From Sphingomonas dokdonensis (GTDB lineage: Bacteria > Pseudomonadota > Alphaproteobacteria > Sphingomonadales > Sphingomonadaceae): a stretch of 64,000 nucleotides of DNA. The stretch covers positions 31,116 to 95,115 of the forward strand of contig NZ_NBBI01000007.1 of NCBI RefSeq assembly GCF_002197685.1, read 5' to 3'. The position numbers and the translations under genes are program-made. Below, in pieces: positions 8,047 to 17,018 of this stretch. Numbering within the stretch: position 1 is the stretch's first letter; every line of letters starts with the position of its first letter. Under the pieces are notes generated by a model. It did not search any database, was not told the origin of the DNA, and was given only the letters and a program-made list of their open reading frames with translations.

Positions 8047-10680
8047 TCAGAAGTTCACCCGCGCGCGCAGGCCATAGGTACGCGCATCGTTCAGGAAGCG
8101 GATGTTGAGCGCCGAGCCGACCAGCGCCTTGGTCGACGCCTGCTGATCGGTGAAGTTCGACGCCCATGCCTCCAGGCGGTAATTGCCCAAAGTATAGCCG
8201 ATGCCGAGGTTCAGCGTCGTGTAGCCCTGCTGCCGATCGGGGAAGCCCGCCTGCAGCGCATTCTGGCGCGAGCCGTCGAGGAACACGATGTCGTCCTCGT
8301 TGAACTGCGACAGGAAGAACGACGAGCGATAGTTCAGCAGCGCCTGCCAATCGAGCCGGCCGCGGCCGATCTCGAACCATTGCGCCAGCTTCACGCTGAC
8401 GTTGAACTTGGACGCGAGCGGCAGGCGGTTGCCGGTCAGGTCGATCAGCGGGGATTCGCCCGTCTCGTTGTTCTGCCCACGCGCATCGGCCACCGAGCCG
8501 CGCGTGATCTTGGTGTCGAGATACGCGACATTGGTGTCGAGCGAGAAATTGCCCGGCAGCTGGAAACGCGCCTCGGCCTCCACGCCATAGATGCGCGAGG
8601 CACCGATGTTGCGGTTGACCAGCGAATAGCCGTTGCACTGCGGCGGGGTCTGCGTCGTGTCGAGGTTGATGCAGGTCAGGTCCTGAAACACCTGGTCCTG
8701 ATAGTCGTAGTAGAAGCCCGTCAGGTTGAAGTACGCGCGGCGACCGAAGGCGTCGAAGGTGTTGCGCGAGCCTGCCTCGAACACCGTCAGGCTTTCCGGC
8801 GCGAACGCTTCGGGGATCGGCGAGGTCTGGAACGTGTCGTTGAATCCGCCCGACTTATGCCCGGTCGATACCTTGGCATAGAGCATGTTGTCCGGCGTCA
8901 CGTCGAACTCGAGCCCGGCGCGATAGTCGACGAAGTTGAACTTGGCCGAGCCGACCTGCTGCCCCGGGATGGTGAGGTTGGCGTAGGAGAAGCTGCCGTT
9001 CGCCGGGCAGGTGACGAAGCCGTTGTCGATATCCGGCCGGGTGAAGCAGGTGCCGTTCGGGTTGGTGCCGTTGGCGATCGAGCCGATCTGCTGGATCAGC
9101 GTGTCGCGGGCGCCGGCGCTCTTGATGCCTTCGATCAGGAACTGCGCGCGCTGCTGCGGCGAGGTGAGGCCGGTGACGTTGAAGTTCGGCCGATCGAGCA
9201 GCGCCGGGCGGAAGCCCTCGGTGCCGAGCCGCGTCGCGACGCAGCAATCGCCGTTGTTGCCGCCCAGCGTCAGCGCCCAGTTGCCGCCGATACCGAAGCG
9301 CGACTTCTTTTCCTCGGTGTAGCGGATGCCGCCGATCACGCGCAGCCGATCGGTCACGTCATAGGTCGCGTCGGCGAAGAAGGCGAAGCTTTCGCCGTCC
9401 ACGTCGGGCATGGTGAATTCGGTGCCCGAATAGCAGCAATAGCCGCGATCGGCGACGGCGAGATAGCCGACCTGCTGCTTCTCCTTGAAGTAGAAGCCGC
9501 CGAGGTTCCAGCGCAGCGCCTCCGTCGAATCCGCGCTGGCGCGCAGCTCGTACACCTGGCTCTGCGAGCGGGTCTGCCAGAAGTTGTTCGAGAAATTGTC
9601 GAACTGCACCGTGGAATAATCACGGCCGTTCCATGCGATGCTTTCGCTACTGGCATTGGCCTGCATGAAATCGACCGAGCGGTAGCTGCCCGTCGCCTCG
9701 ACCGAGAAGGTGTCGAAGCTGTAGCCGATCTTGCCCTGCACGCCCCAGAGCTCGTTCTCCATGTCGCCCTGCTGGCCGCGATAGACGACCTTGCGCAGGT
9801 CGAGCTGCTCGGGGCGCAGGCCGGTCGCCTGCACCGCGGCATAGATGTTCGCGCCCGGATAGCCGGTGCCGGTTTCCTTGCCGTAATCGCCGACGACGGA
9901 GACGGACAGGCGATCGGTCGGTTCCCAGCGCAGCGACACGCGGCCGGCGTAATTTTCCTCAAGCCCGGCGGGCTTCAGCTTGCTCGCCTGCGGATCGGGC
10001 GAGGCGTTGGTGAAGCCATAATCGCGGTTGACGTAATAGCCGGCGACGCGCGCGGCGAAGTTGCTGCCCAGCGGCACGTTGATCGCGCCCTCGGCGGCAT
10101 AGCTGTCGCGATTGCCGTATTCGGCCTGCGCATAGCCGGTAATCCGGTCGAACGTCGGCTTGGCGGTGATGATGTTGAGCGTGCCGGCAAGCGCGTTGCG
10201 CCCGTACAGCGTGCCCTGCGGCCCCTTGTTCACCTCGACGCGCTCAAGATCGTAGAACATCAGGCCAAGCCCGCGCGGACGCGGAATGTAGCTGCCGTTG
10301 AGGTGCGGCGCGGCGCCCGGATCGCCCAGCTCGGTGTTGTTCGACGAGCCGACGCCGCGGATGAAGATCTCGACGTTGCCTTCCTGGTTGGCGATGTTCA
10401 GCCCCGGTACGGCGACCGCGAGGTTGCGCAGCTCGGTGATGCCGCTCTTGCGCAGGTCGTCGCTGGAGAACGCCTGCACCACGCCCGAGACGTCCTGCAG
10501 ATTCTGTTCGCGGCGGTTGGCGGTGACGACGATGTCGTTGGTGCCCTCGTTCGCCGCTTCGGGCGTCGTGGGGCTGGTGGACTGATCCTGTTGCGGCGTT
10601 TCGATCGCCTGGGCGAACGCCGGCATGGCGGTGCCTGACAGAAGCAAGGCGGCGAGTGGCAGATACGTTCTCTTGGTCAT
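8047..10680 (-). CDS. TonB-dependent outer-membrane receptor
   Basis: An 877-aa outer-membrane receptor. A signal peptide (ALLLSGTAMPAFAQA) is followed by a TonB-box-like NDIVVTANR at about residues 48-56, a plug domain with a VPGLNIAN-type stretch, the conserved IFIRGVG and VEVNKGPQGTLYGRNALAGT motifs, then a long beta-barrel ending in an aromatic residue (RARVNF). It follows the GH3 gene by 27 bases with AGGGGG before its ATG, so both are one operon. Genes of this type beside GH3 enzymes usually import oligosaccharides. Several closely spaced cysteines occur in the barrel (YCCYSG, DCCVAT, TCF...VTC, TCI...QC), probably disulfide-bonded extracellular loops. Confidence 0.95.
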   Translation of the reverse strand: MTKRTYLPLAALLLSGTAMPAFAQAIETPQQDQSTSPTTPEAANEGTNDIVVTANRREQNLQDVSGVVQAFSSDDLRKSGITELRNLAVAVPGLNIANQEGNVEIFIRGVGSSNNTELGDPGAAPHLNGSYIPRPRGLGLMFYDLERVEVNKGPQGTLYGRNALAGTLNIITAKPTFDRITGYAQAEYGNRDSYAAEGAINVPLGSNFAARVAGYYVNRDYGFTNASPDPQASKLKPAGLEENYAGRVSLRWEPTDRLSVSVVGDYGKETGTGYPGANIYAAVQATGLRPEQLDLRKVVYRGQQGDMENELWGVQGKIGYSFDTFSVEATGSYRSVDFMQANASSESIAWNGRDYSTVQFDNFSNNFWQTRSQSQVYELRASADSTEALRWNLGGFYFKEKQQVGYLAVADRGYCCYSGTEFTMPDVDGESFAFFADATYDVTDRLRVIGGIRYTEEKKSRFGIGGNWALTLGGNNGDCCVATRLGTEGFRPALLDRPNFNVTGLTSPQQRAQFLIEGIKSAGARDTLIQQIGSIANGTNPNGTCFTRPDIDNGFVTCPANGSFSYANLTIPGQQVGSAKFNFVDYRAGLEFDVTPDNMLYAKVSTGHKSGGFNDTFQTSPIPEAFAPESLTVFEAGSRNTFDAFGRRAYFNLTGFYYDYQDQVFQDLTCINLDTTQTPPQCNGYSLVNRNIGASRIYGVEAEARFQLPGNFSLDTNVAYLDTKITRGSVADARGQNNETGESPLIDLTGNRLPLASKFNVSVKLAQWFEIGRGRLDWQALLNYRSSFFLSQFNEDDIVFLDGSRQNALQAGFPDRQQGYTTLNLGIGYTLGNYRLEAWASNFTDQQASTKALVGSALNIRFLNDARTYGLRARVNF

Positions 10681-10707
10681 GATAACCCCCTGGGTATTTT
10701 CTTGTTT

Positions 10708-13281
10708 TTATTGGTTGTTGTTCGGACAAGCGGTGCCCGCGCCGTTCGCCTGAACCAGCCGCGCGCGCGAGATCGTGAGGTCCAGCGTGCCGTCGGTCGT
10801 CAGTGAAAGTGGGGCCGAGATCTGGCGCATGTCGGCGCCGGCCGCGGCAAAGCAGGAAAGCGGAATGGTGAGCGTGGTCCATGCGCCCTTGGGCGCGGCG
10901 CGCAGCGGCGCGGTGATCGGCACCGAGCCCGCGCATTGGTCGCCGCACGCCACGCCCGCCGTTACCGGCCGGCTGGGCGCGCCATCCACCTTGAGGTCGA
11001 TCTCGACCGCAAGCGCGCCGTTGGTTTCGCGCATCAGGTCGACGGGTGCGTTGTCGACGATCGCGGCCTCTGCCTTTGCCTTGCCGGTCCACACCAGCCG
11101 CACGCTGTCTTCCTGCGCGCGCCGGTCCGCGCCGCGCGCGGTGATGAGGTCGGGGCCGGGATTGGGCGACAGCTCGCCCGGTGCGCCGATCAGCAGCCGG
11201 CGGCCCGCACCGGCACGGCCGGCATCGAACAGGATCGTGCGATCGCCGCTCGCTTGCGTTGCGCGATCCTCCGGCAGCGGCGCGAGCTCGCCGCGATCCT
11301 TCAGCGTCAGCCCGAAGCCATAGGGGAACAGCGGATTATAATCCGCATCACCCACGTTCACCGCGGTCTGATCGCTGGTGCGCGGCCAGCTGTACGGCAG
11401 CTTGCCACGGAAATCGCTCTTGCCGAACAGCACGTCGGCAACGCCGCCGCCCTCGCTGCCCGGCAGCCACGCCGCGACAAAGGCGTCGGCCGTGTTGAGG
11501 TACGGGTTCACCCACATCGGGCGGCCCGACAGGAACACCGCCACCGTCGGCACGCCCGCCGCCTTCAGCTTCTTGAGCAGCGCCAGGCTGCCCTGCGCAT
11601 CGTCGAAGCCGACATCGGCGCGGTCGCCCTGAAATTCGGCATAGGGATCCTCGCCGAACACCACGACCGCGACGTCGGGCTTTTGCGTGAACGCGCCGTT
11701 CGCCGCGACGTCGACGGTCGCGCCGACCTGCTTGGCGACTGCGCGCATCCCCTCGGCGATCGTCTCGCCATTGGGGAAATCGGCGCGGGTGGTGCCGGTG
11801 CCCTGCCACGTCAGCGTCCAGCCGCCGGTCTGCTTGGTCATGTTGTCCGCGCCGTCACCGGCAAGGAGGATGCGCGCGCCCGGCTTCAGCGGCAGCGTGC
11901 TGCCCGCGTTCTTGAGGAGGACGAGCGACTGGCGCACCGCCTCGCGCGCCACCGCGCGATGCTCGGCGCTGCCGAGGAGATCGTACTGGCCGGCAAGCGG
12001 GCGCGAGGAGGGCTTGCCCGCCTCCATCAGCCCCGCGCGCACCTTCACGCGCAGGATGCGGCGCACCGCGTCGTCGAGCACCGGCATGGGGAGGCGGCCG
12101 TCTTTCGCCTGCGCCAGCGTGTTCTGCCACAGCCCCTTCCAGCTGTCGGGCGCCATTGCCATGTCGAGCCCGGCGACGAACGTCTGGTAGCAATTGTCGG
12201 GCTTGCACCCGTCGACCTGGCCGTGGCCGTTCCAGTCGCCGACCAGGAAGCCGTCGAACCCCCAGTGATCCTTGATCACGCCGCGCAGCAGCGATCGGTT
12301 GCCGTGCATCTTGGCGCCGTTCCAGCTCGAAAAGCTGACCATGATCGACTGCACGCCCGCCTCGATCGCCGGAACGTAGGGCGCCGCGAAGAGGCGGCGC
12401 AGCGTCGCCTCGTCGGTGCGCGTGTCGCCCTGGTCCTTGCCGCCCGCGGTGCCGCCGTCGCCCAGAAAGTGCTTGGCAGTCGCGATGATGTGCCCGCCGC
12501 GCAGCCAGTCCGCCGCGCCCACCTTGCCCTGCAATCCCTCGATCAGCGGCCGCGCATAGGAGGTCGCGATCTCCGGGTTCTCGCCGAACCCCTCGTACGT
12601 GCGGCCCCAGCGATCGTCGCGCACCACCGCCAGCGTCGGCGCAAAGGTCCAGTCGAGCCCGGTCACGCGCATTTCGGCGGCGGTGACCGCGCCGATCCGC
12701 CGCATCAGCTCGGGGTTGCGCGCCGCGCCCAGCCCGATGTTGTGCGGAAACAGCGTGGCCCCGACGACATTGTTGTGGCCATGCACCGCATCCGACCCCC
12801 AGATGACCGGAATGCGCGGCAGCTTGCCGTTGGGGCGCATGGAGGCTTCGTAGAAGGCGTCGGCGGCGGCGACCCACGCCGGCGCGGTGACGTGATGGCC
12901 TTCGCCCGGCTTCGAATTGCCGCCGTTCAGCACCGATCCGAGGTGGTAGCGGTACACATCCTCGGGCGTGACGCTGGCGATATCCGCCTGCACCACCTGG
13001 CCGACCTTTTGCTCCAGCGACATGCGTGCGAGGAGATCGGCCACGGTCTTTTCCACCGTGGCGTTGCGCGTGGCGGGGAGGGCGGGCTTGGCCCAATCCT
13101 GCGGGTGCGCGGTGGTGGAGGCGGCGTCGGCCTGACCGGCAGCGTTCTGACCGGGAGCGGCGGGGCGATCCTGCGTCGGTGCGGCACAGGCCGGCAGGGC
13201 GGCGACCATCGCCAGTGCCATCACGGCATGGCTGACGCGCACCAGCGAACCACTCAACTCAAACGCCTTCGCCCCGATCAC
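10708..13281 (-). CDS. GH3-family beta-glucosidase/glucan glucohydrolase lipoprotein
   Basis: An 857-aa glycoside hydrolase of family 3. An N-terminal hydrophobic leader ends in the lipobox ALPAC (Cys32), so it is probably a lipoprotein. The catalytic barrel shows WGSDAVHGHNN and KHFLGDGGT, and the nucleophile Asp349 sits in LVGDWNGHG. A second alpha/beta domain supplies the acid/base region. The C-terminal 180 residues resemble the galactose-binding-like domain of ExoP-type exo-1,3/1,4-beta-glucanases. GTG is the start, with GGGGGAGAGG 6 bases upstream. It is the first gene of an operon with the TonB-dependent receptor and is divergent from a LacI regulator across two operators. The substrate is likely a beta-glucan or cello-oligosaccharide; this is inferred. 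Confidence 0.93.
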   Translation of the reverse strand: MIGAKAFELSGSLVRVSHAVMALAMVAALPACAAPTQDRPAAPGQNAAGQADAASTTAHPQDWAKPALPATRNATVEKTVADLLARMSLEQKVGQVVQADIASVTPEDVYRYHLGSVLNGGNSKPGEGHHVTAPAWVAAADAFYEASMRPNGKLPRIPVIWGSDAVHGHNNVVGATLFPHNIGLGAARNPELMRRIGAVTAAEMRVTGLDWTFAPTLAVVRDDRWGRTYEGFGENPEIATSYARPLIEGLQGKVGAADWLRGGHIIATAKHFLGDGGTAGGKDQGDTRTDEATLRRLFAAPYVPAIEAGVQSIMVSFSSWNGAKMHGNRSLLRGVIKDHWGFDGFLVGDWNGHGQVDGCKPDNCYQTFVAGLDMAMAPDSWKGLWQNTLAQAKDGRLPMPVLDDAVRRILRVKVRAGLMEAGKPSSRPLAGQYDLLGSAEHRAVAREAVRQSLVLLKNAGSTLPLKPGARILLAGDGADNMTKQTGGWTLTWQGTGTTRADFPNGETIAEGMRAVAKQVGATVDVAANGAFTQKPDVAVVVFGEDPYAEFQGDRADVGFDDAQGSLALLKKLKAAGVPTVAVFLSGRPMWVNPYLNTADAFVAAWLPGSEGGGVADVLFGKSDFRGKLPYSWPRTSDQTAVNVGDADYNPLFPYGFGLTLKDRGELAPLPEDRATQASGDRTILFDAGRAGAGRRLLIGAPGELSPNPGPDLITARGADRRAQEDSVRLVWTGKAKAEAAIVDNAPVDLMRETNGALAVEIDLKVDGAPSRPVTAGVACGDQCAGSVPITAPLRAAPKGAWTTLTIPLSCFAAAGADMRQISAPLSLTTDGTLDLTISRARLVQANGAGTACPNNNQ

Positions 13282-13311
13282 GCGCCTCTCCCCCGATTAC
13301 ACCGCTTCATT

Positions 13312-13325
13312 TGACAACGTTGTCT
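13312..13325. promoter_or_regulatory. LacI-type operator 1
   Basis: TGACAACGTTGTCT is a nearly perfect palindrome with the central CG typical of LacI/GalR operators. It lies 30 bases upstream of the GH3 start, where binding would block that promoter. A second copy is centred 24 bases away. Confidence 0.85.
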
Positions 13326-13335
13326 AAGCGCTGAT

Positions 13336-13349
13336 TGGCAACGTTGTCA
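13336..13349. promoter_or_regulatory. LacI-type operator 2
   Basis: TGGCAACGTTGTCA repeats the operator at 13312-13325 with one change per arm. The centre-to-centre distance is 24 bases, a little over two helical turns. The pair lies between the divergent GH3 and LacI genes, so both probably answer to it. Confidence 0.85.
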
Positions 13350-13458
13350 ATTTGTCCGGACACGCTTAACGCCGCGCGGCAGCGCCGCTTGTCTGTTGCG
13401 GTGCAAAAGGGCATCACCTCTTCACGCAGGGGCACAGCGGGGGTCGGCAACGAACAGG

Positions 13459-14493
13459 ATGGAAGCGGCAGGCAGGCAGCGCGCGCGCGCGACCATCACG
13501 GACGTGGCGAAACGGTCGGGCACCTCGATCAAGACGGTGTCGCGCGTGTTCAACGACGAACCGTTCGTGCGTGACGGAACGCGCGAGCGCGTGCTGAAGG
13601 CTGCGGCCGAGCTCGATTACCATCCCAACATGGCGGCGCGCTCGCTGGTACGTGGCCGCTCGTTCCTGATCGGGCTGTTCTACGAAAACCCGAGCCCGAA
13701 CTATGTCGTCGACCTGCAGACCGGCGCGCTCGACCGGCTGCACGACGAGCGGTTCCGCTTGCTGCTATTCCCCTGCGAAAGCGCGCGGGCGATGTCGGGC
13801 AAGTTGTTGCAGGTCGCGCGCACCTCGGGGCTGGAGGGGATCGTGCTCGCCCCGCCGCTCGGCGACGATCCGCGCACCGTCGCCGAACTGCGCGAGGGGC
13901 GCATGCCGTTCACCCGCATCGCGCCGACCACCGCGCTCGATGCCTCGCCGATGGTGGGGATCGACGATGTCGCGGCAGCGCAGGCGATGACGCAGCATCT
14001 GCTGTCGCTGGGCCATCGCCGCATCGCATTCGTGCAGGGCGATCCCGGCCACGCCTCCACCGGGCAGCGGCTGTGCGGCTTTCGCGCGGCGCTGGCGGAG
14101 GCAGGGGTGGCGTTCGAGCCCGCGCTGCTGGAGCAGGGGATGTACACGTTCGAATCCGGCCTCGCCGCCGGGCGCCGGCTGTTCGCCGGGCGGATGCGGC
14201 CGAGCGCGGTGTTTGCCGCCAACGACGACATGGCGGCGGGTGTGTGCGTCGCGGCAAAGGAGCATGGCCTCGACATCCCCGGCGCCGTCTCGGTCGCGGG
14301 GTTCGACGACAGCCTGATCTCGCGCGTCACCTGGCCGCAGCTCACCACCATCCACCAGCCGACCTACGACATGGCGCATGCCGCCACCGACGCGCTGATC
14401 GCGCTGATCGACGGGCAGGCGCACGAACGGGCGATCGACCTGCCGCACCGCCTGTTGGTACGCGGCTCCACCGGCCTCGCCCCGCAAGGCTGA
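13459..14493 (+). CDS. LacI-family transcriptional regulator
   Basis: A 344-aa repressor. The N-terminal helix-turn-helix (ATITDVAKRSGTSIKTVSRV) with hinge NMAARSLVRG is followed by a periplasmic-binding-protein-like sugar sensor (TRIAPTTALD, DDVAAAQAMTQHLLSLGHRRIAFVQG, AANDDMAAGV, VAGFDDS). It is divergent from the GH3/TonB-receptor operon and very likely binds the two palindromes between them, releasing them when the imported sugar is present. I chose the ATG at 13459 because the upstream in-frame residues have no family counterpart. Confidence 0.93.
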   Translation: MEAAGRQRARATITDVAKRSGTSIKTVSRVFNDEPFVRDGTRERVLKAAAELDYHPNMAARSLVRGRSFLIGLFYENPSPNYVVDLQTGALDRLHDERFRLLLFPCESARAMSGKLLQVARTSGLEGIVLAPPLGDDPRTVAELREGRMPFTRIAPTTALDASPMVGIDDVAAAQAMTQHLLSLGHRRIAFVQGDPGHASTGQRLCGFRAALAEAGVAFEPALLEQGMYTFESGLAAGRRLFAGRMRPSAVFAANDDMAAGVCVAAKEHGLDIPGAVSVAGFDDSLISRVTWPQLTTIHQPTYDMAHAATDALIALIDGQAHERAIDLPHRLLVRGSTGLAPQG

Positions 14494-14499
14494 CGTGGC

Positions 14500-15921
14500 T
14501 CAGGCGACGCGCACGGTGTTCCGCCCGGCGTGCTTGGCGCGATAGAGCGCGGTATCGGCGCGGCGGTACATACGCTCGAAATCCTCGCCCGCCATCCGTG
14601 TCGCCACGCCGCAGCTCATGGCCACCATCACCTGCGTGCGCCCGTCGGGGCACAGAGGCGCGGCGCGCAGTGCGGCCTGAATGCGCGTGCACACCGCATC
14701 GGCGGGTGCATGCGCGCTAGCCAATAACAGCGCGAATTCGTCGCCGCCCAGCCGCCCTACCAGGTCGCCGGGGCGCGTATTGCTGCGCAGCATCGCTGCA
14801 ACATGGTGCAGCACGCGATCGCCGAACTGATGCCCCCAACGATCGTTCAGCTCCTTGAAGCGATCGAGATCGATGATCACGCATGACAGCGAACTTTCTG
14901 GCTGTGCCGCCGCTTCCGCCACCGCGCGCTCGAACCCGCGACGGTTGAGCACGCCGGTCAACGGATCGGTGACCGCCTCCTGCGCTGCCTCCTGCTCGCG
15001 CGCGGCCAATCCCTCGACCAGCCGCGCGCGCTGCGCAAGCGCTGCCGCCACCGGCAGGCAGGTGAGCAGCATCACGGCCAGCGTCGCCTGGAAGAGATGC
15101 GCCTGCACTCCCGGGTCCGCGCTGGTCATCGTCACCGGCCCGATGCCGAGCGCGGTCGCACAAGCGCCGATCACCGCGACCAGCATGACGGCCATCTTGG
15201 TGCCGAGCGGCCCGACGCGAAATGTCACCAGCATGATCGGCGCATAGAGCAGGAACACCGCCGGCTGCTCGGCCACGAAGAACACGATACCTGCCGTCGC
15301 CGCGGTCAGCGCCATCAGCGCCGCGCCCTCCAGCCGCTGGCGCCGGCTCTTGCTCGCGAAACAGGCGAGAAAATCGCCGTTGAAGGTCGAAAAAAAGAAG
15401 GGAGTGAACACCAGCAGACCCAGCGCGTCGCTCAGCACCCAGGTCGTAAAGGCGGTGCAGAACGGCTGGTCGTACACCAGCATCGCCGTTGCTGCGCCGA
15501 TAACGCCGCTGATCGTCGGCGCGATCACCCCGGCAACCAGCACGAAGCGCAACAGCCGGCCGGTCGAGCGCAGCAGCTCCAGACGCCGCTGGTCGGCGCG
15601 TATCAGCAACACCGCTATCGCCACCTCCAGCCCGTTCGCCAGGCTGTAGAACAGCGGCCCCGAGATGGCGCCGCGAGTCAGCCAGTTCGCGGCGACATTG
15701 CCCACCAGCCCCGCGCTCAGCACGGTAAGCCAGCGCGGTCGCGGCCCGATCAGCAGCAGCGCGACCAGCACGGCATTGGCCGGCCAGACGGTGGCGATGC
15801 CGCGCCCGTCGCTGGTCAGGTGGATGGTGGAGGCGGCAAGCAGAAAATATAGCGTCGCCGCGGCCAGCCATACCGATGACGTTTCGGCGGGATCGGCGCT
15901 GCGATGAGGTTCACGCTCCAT
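14500..15921 (-). CDS. Membrane diguanylate cyclase (MASE1-GGDEF)
   Basis: A 473-aa inner-membrane enzyme that makes cyclic di-GMP. The N-terminal 290 residues form a MASE1-like sensor of about eight helices (WPANAVLVALLL and LVGNVAANW are typical). The cytoplasmic GGDEF domain has the intact active site GGDEF at 392-396 and the inhibitory I-site RPGD at 383-386, so it should be active and feedback-controlled. It lies 72 bases downstream of the DUF202 gene in the same direction and may belong to one operon with the DUF421 and DUF202 genes. The sensed signal is unknown. It is convergent with the LacI gene, 6 bases apart. Confidence 0.92.
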   Translation of the reverse strand: MEREPHRSADPAETSSVWLAAATLYFLLAASTIHLTSDGRGIATVWPANAVLVALLLIGPRPRWLTVLSAGLVGNVAANWLTRGAISGPLFYSLANGLEVAIAVLLIRADQRRLELLRSTGRLLRFVLVAGVIAPTISGVIGAATAMLVYDQPFCTAFTTWVLSDALGLLVFTPFFFSTFNGDFLACFASKSRRQRLEGAALMALTAATAGIVFFVAEQPAVFLLYAPIMLVTFRVGPLGTKMAVMLVAVIGACATALGIGPVTMTSADPGVQAHLFQATLAVMLLTCLPVAAALAQRARLVEGLAAREQEAAQEAVTDPLTGVLNRRGFERAVAEAAAQPESSLSCVIIDLDRFKELNDRWGHQFGDRVLHHVAAMLRSNTRPGDLVGRLGGDEFALLLASAHAPADAVCTRIQAALRAAPLCPDGRTQVMVAMSCGVATRMAGEDFERMYRRADTALYRAKHAGRNTVRVA

Positions 15922-15993
15922 TGTGTACGGTTATGGCGGCGATCCTATGTTTTTCGTTAACCCGCCGCGGCGCCGCGTTGCGTCATCGCGTGG

Positions 15994-16386
15994 TCACGCC
16001 AGCCACCAGATCGCCCCGATCAGCGCAAGCGTGGCAAGGCTCAGCGCCCAGGTGAGGAGGCGAATGCGCACCGGCTTCAGCGTCTTCACCGTGTGCGCCT
16101 CCAGCCGCGACAGGATGCCGCACGCGCGCCGCTCGGCCGAGCGAAAGACGAGGATCGCGATCAGCAGAAAGGCGGTGGCGATCGCCTTGGGCACCCAGAC
16201 GGGCTCGATTTCCTTGAACAAGGCGGTGAAGCCCAGCGCGATACCGACGCTCGCCATGCCGGTCCGCACCCAGCCGGCAAAGCTGCGCTCATGCGCCAGC
16301 ATCGTCCGGTCTTCTGCAAAATGCGTACGATCTTCTGCATAATCTGTACGTGCTTGCGCCAGATCTTGCTTCGTCTCGTCGCTCAT
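15994..16386 (-). CDS. DUF202/YidH-family small membrane protein
   Basis: A 130-aa protein. The N-terminus is hydrophilic and contains repeated AEDRT units (DYAEDRTHFAEDRTMLAHERSF). The DUF202 signature follows (WVRTGMASVGIALGF), with three membrane helices in total. The family's biochemical role is not known. Its start codon overlaps the stop of the DUF421 gene by four bases (ATGA), so the two are coupled. Confidence 0.87.
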   Translation of the reverse strand: MSDETKQDLAQARTDYAEDRTHFAEDRTMLAHERSFAGWVRTGMASVGIALGFTALFKEIEPVWVPKAIATAFLLIAILVFRSAERRACGILSRLEAHTVKTLKPVRIRLLTWALSLATLALIGAIWWLA

Positions 16387-16898
16387 GCGCGGCGCCTTGC
16401 GCTGTCGGGCAGCGCGGATCGATTCCCAGCGGCGTTACACCCCACAACGCTGAACGAGCCGTCGGTTTCCAGCACCACCGCCGCCACCGCCGAAAGGTCG
16501 CCGATCCCTGCGGACCGCACCGCCGACAGCACCTCGTCGCGCGTCACGCGTTCACGGCGCAGCGCGGCGTCGTCGATCGTGCCGTCGACCAGCAGCGCGC
16601 TCGGCTCCGACTTGGCGACCGCCTCGACCCAGCCGAAGCGTACCGACAGCGAAGCGACGATGAATTGCAGCATCACCAGCAGCAGAAAGGCGACCAGCCC
16701 CTCCAGCAGCGCCACATCCTTGGTCAGCAGCACGGTGGCGAGCGTCGAACCCAGCGCCACGGTAACCACCAGGTCGAACGCGTTCATTTTGGCTAGCGTC
16801 CGCTTGCCGCTCAGCCGCAGAAACGCGACCAGCGCGACATAGGCGCTGGTGCCCACCACCAGAACGCGCAGGATGCCGTGCCAATTATCGAAGAACAT
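16383..16898 (-). CDS. DUF421 (YetF-type) membrane protein
   Basis: A 171-aa protein with three N-terminal membrane helices and the family mark LRLSGKRTLAKMNAFDLVVTVALGS, then a soluble domain (LLVDGTIDDAALRRERVTRDEVLSAVR). The family is widespread and linked to envelope or spore functions in Bacillus, but its molecular activity is unknown. The ATG at 16898 gives a normal N-terminus. It is the first gene of a probable operon with DUF202 and the MASE1 cyclase and is divergent from the deaminase gene. Confidence 0.87.
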   Translation of the reverse strand: MFFDNWHGILRVLVVGTSAYVALVAFLRLSGKRTLAKMNAFDLVVTVALGSTLATVLLTKDVALLEGLVAFLLLVMLQFIVASLSVRFGWVEAVAKSEPSALLVDGTIDDAALRRERVTRDEVLSAVRSAGIGDLSAVAAVVLETDGSFSVVGCNAAGNRSALPDSARRRA

Positions 16899-17018
16899 GC
16901 GCTTTTTGCCTCTCCCGCGGCGCAGGCATGCGGCCCGCGTTGCGTGTATCCGACCAACGGGCCGCCGCCCCCGCCGTTCCGTCCGGGCACCGTTTGGCGC
17001 GCGGCGCGTTGGGCGCGG

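Noticed and set aside
8011..10638. Long open frame opposite the TonB-dependent receptor
   Set aside because: It is the GC-rich antisense shadow of a clear receptor gene; its composition (Arg, Glu, Ala, His) has no family match.
10936..13314. Long open frame opposite the GH3 gene
   Set aside because: Antisense shadow of a well-supported hydrolase with intact catalytic residues.
16651..16675. Half-site resembling the parS palindrome (GAATTGCAGC) inside the DUF421 gene
   Set aside because: Only one arm matches. A similar half-site near 62177 shows that such matches arise by chance.
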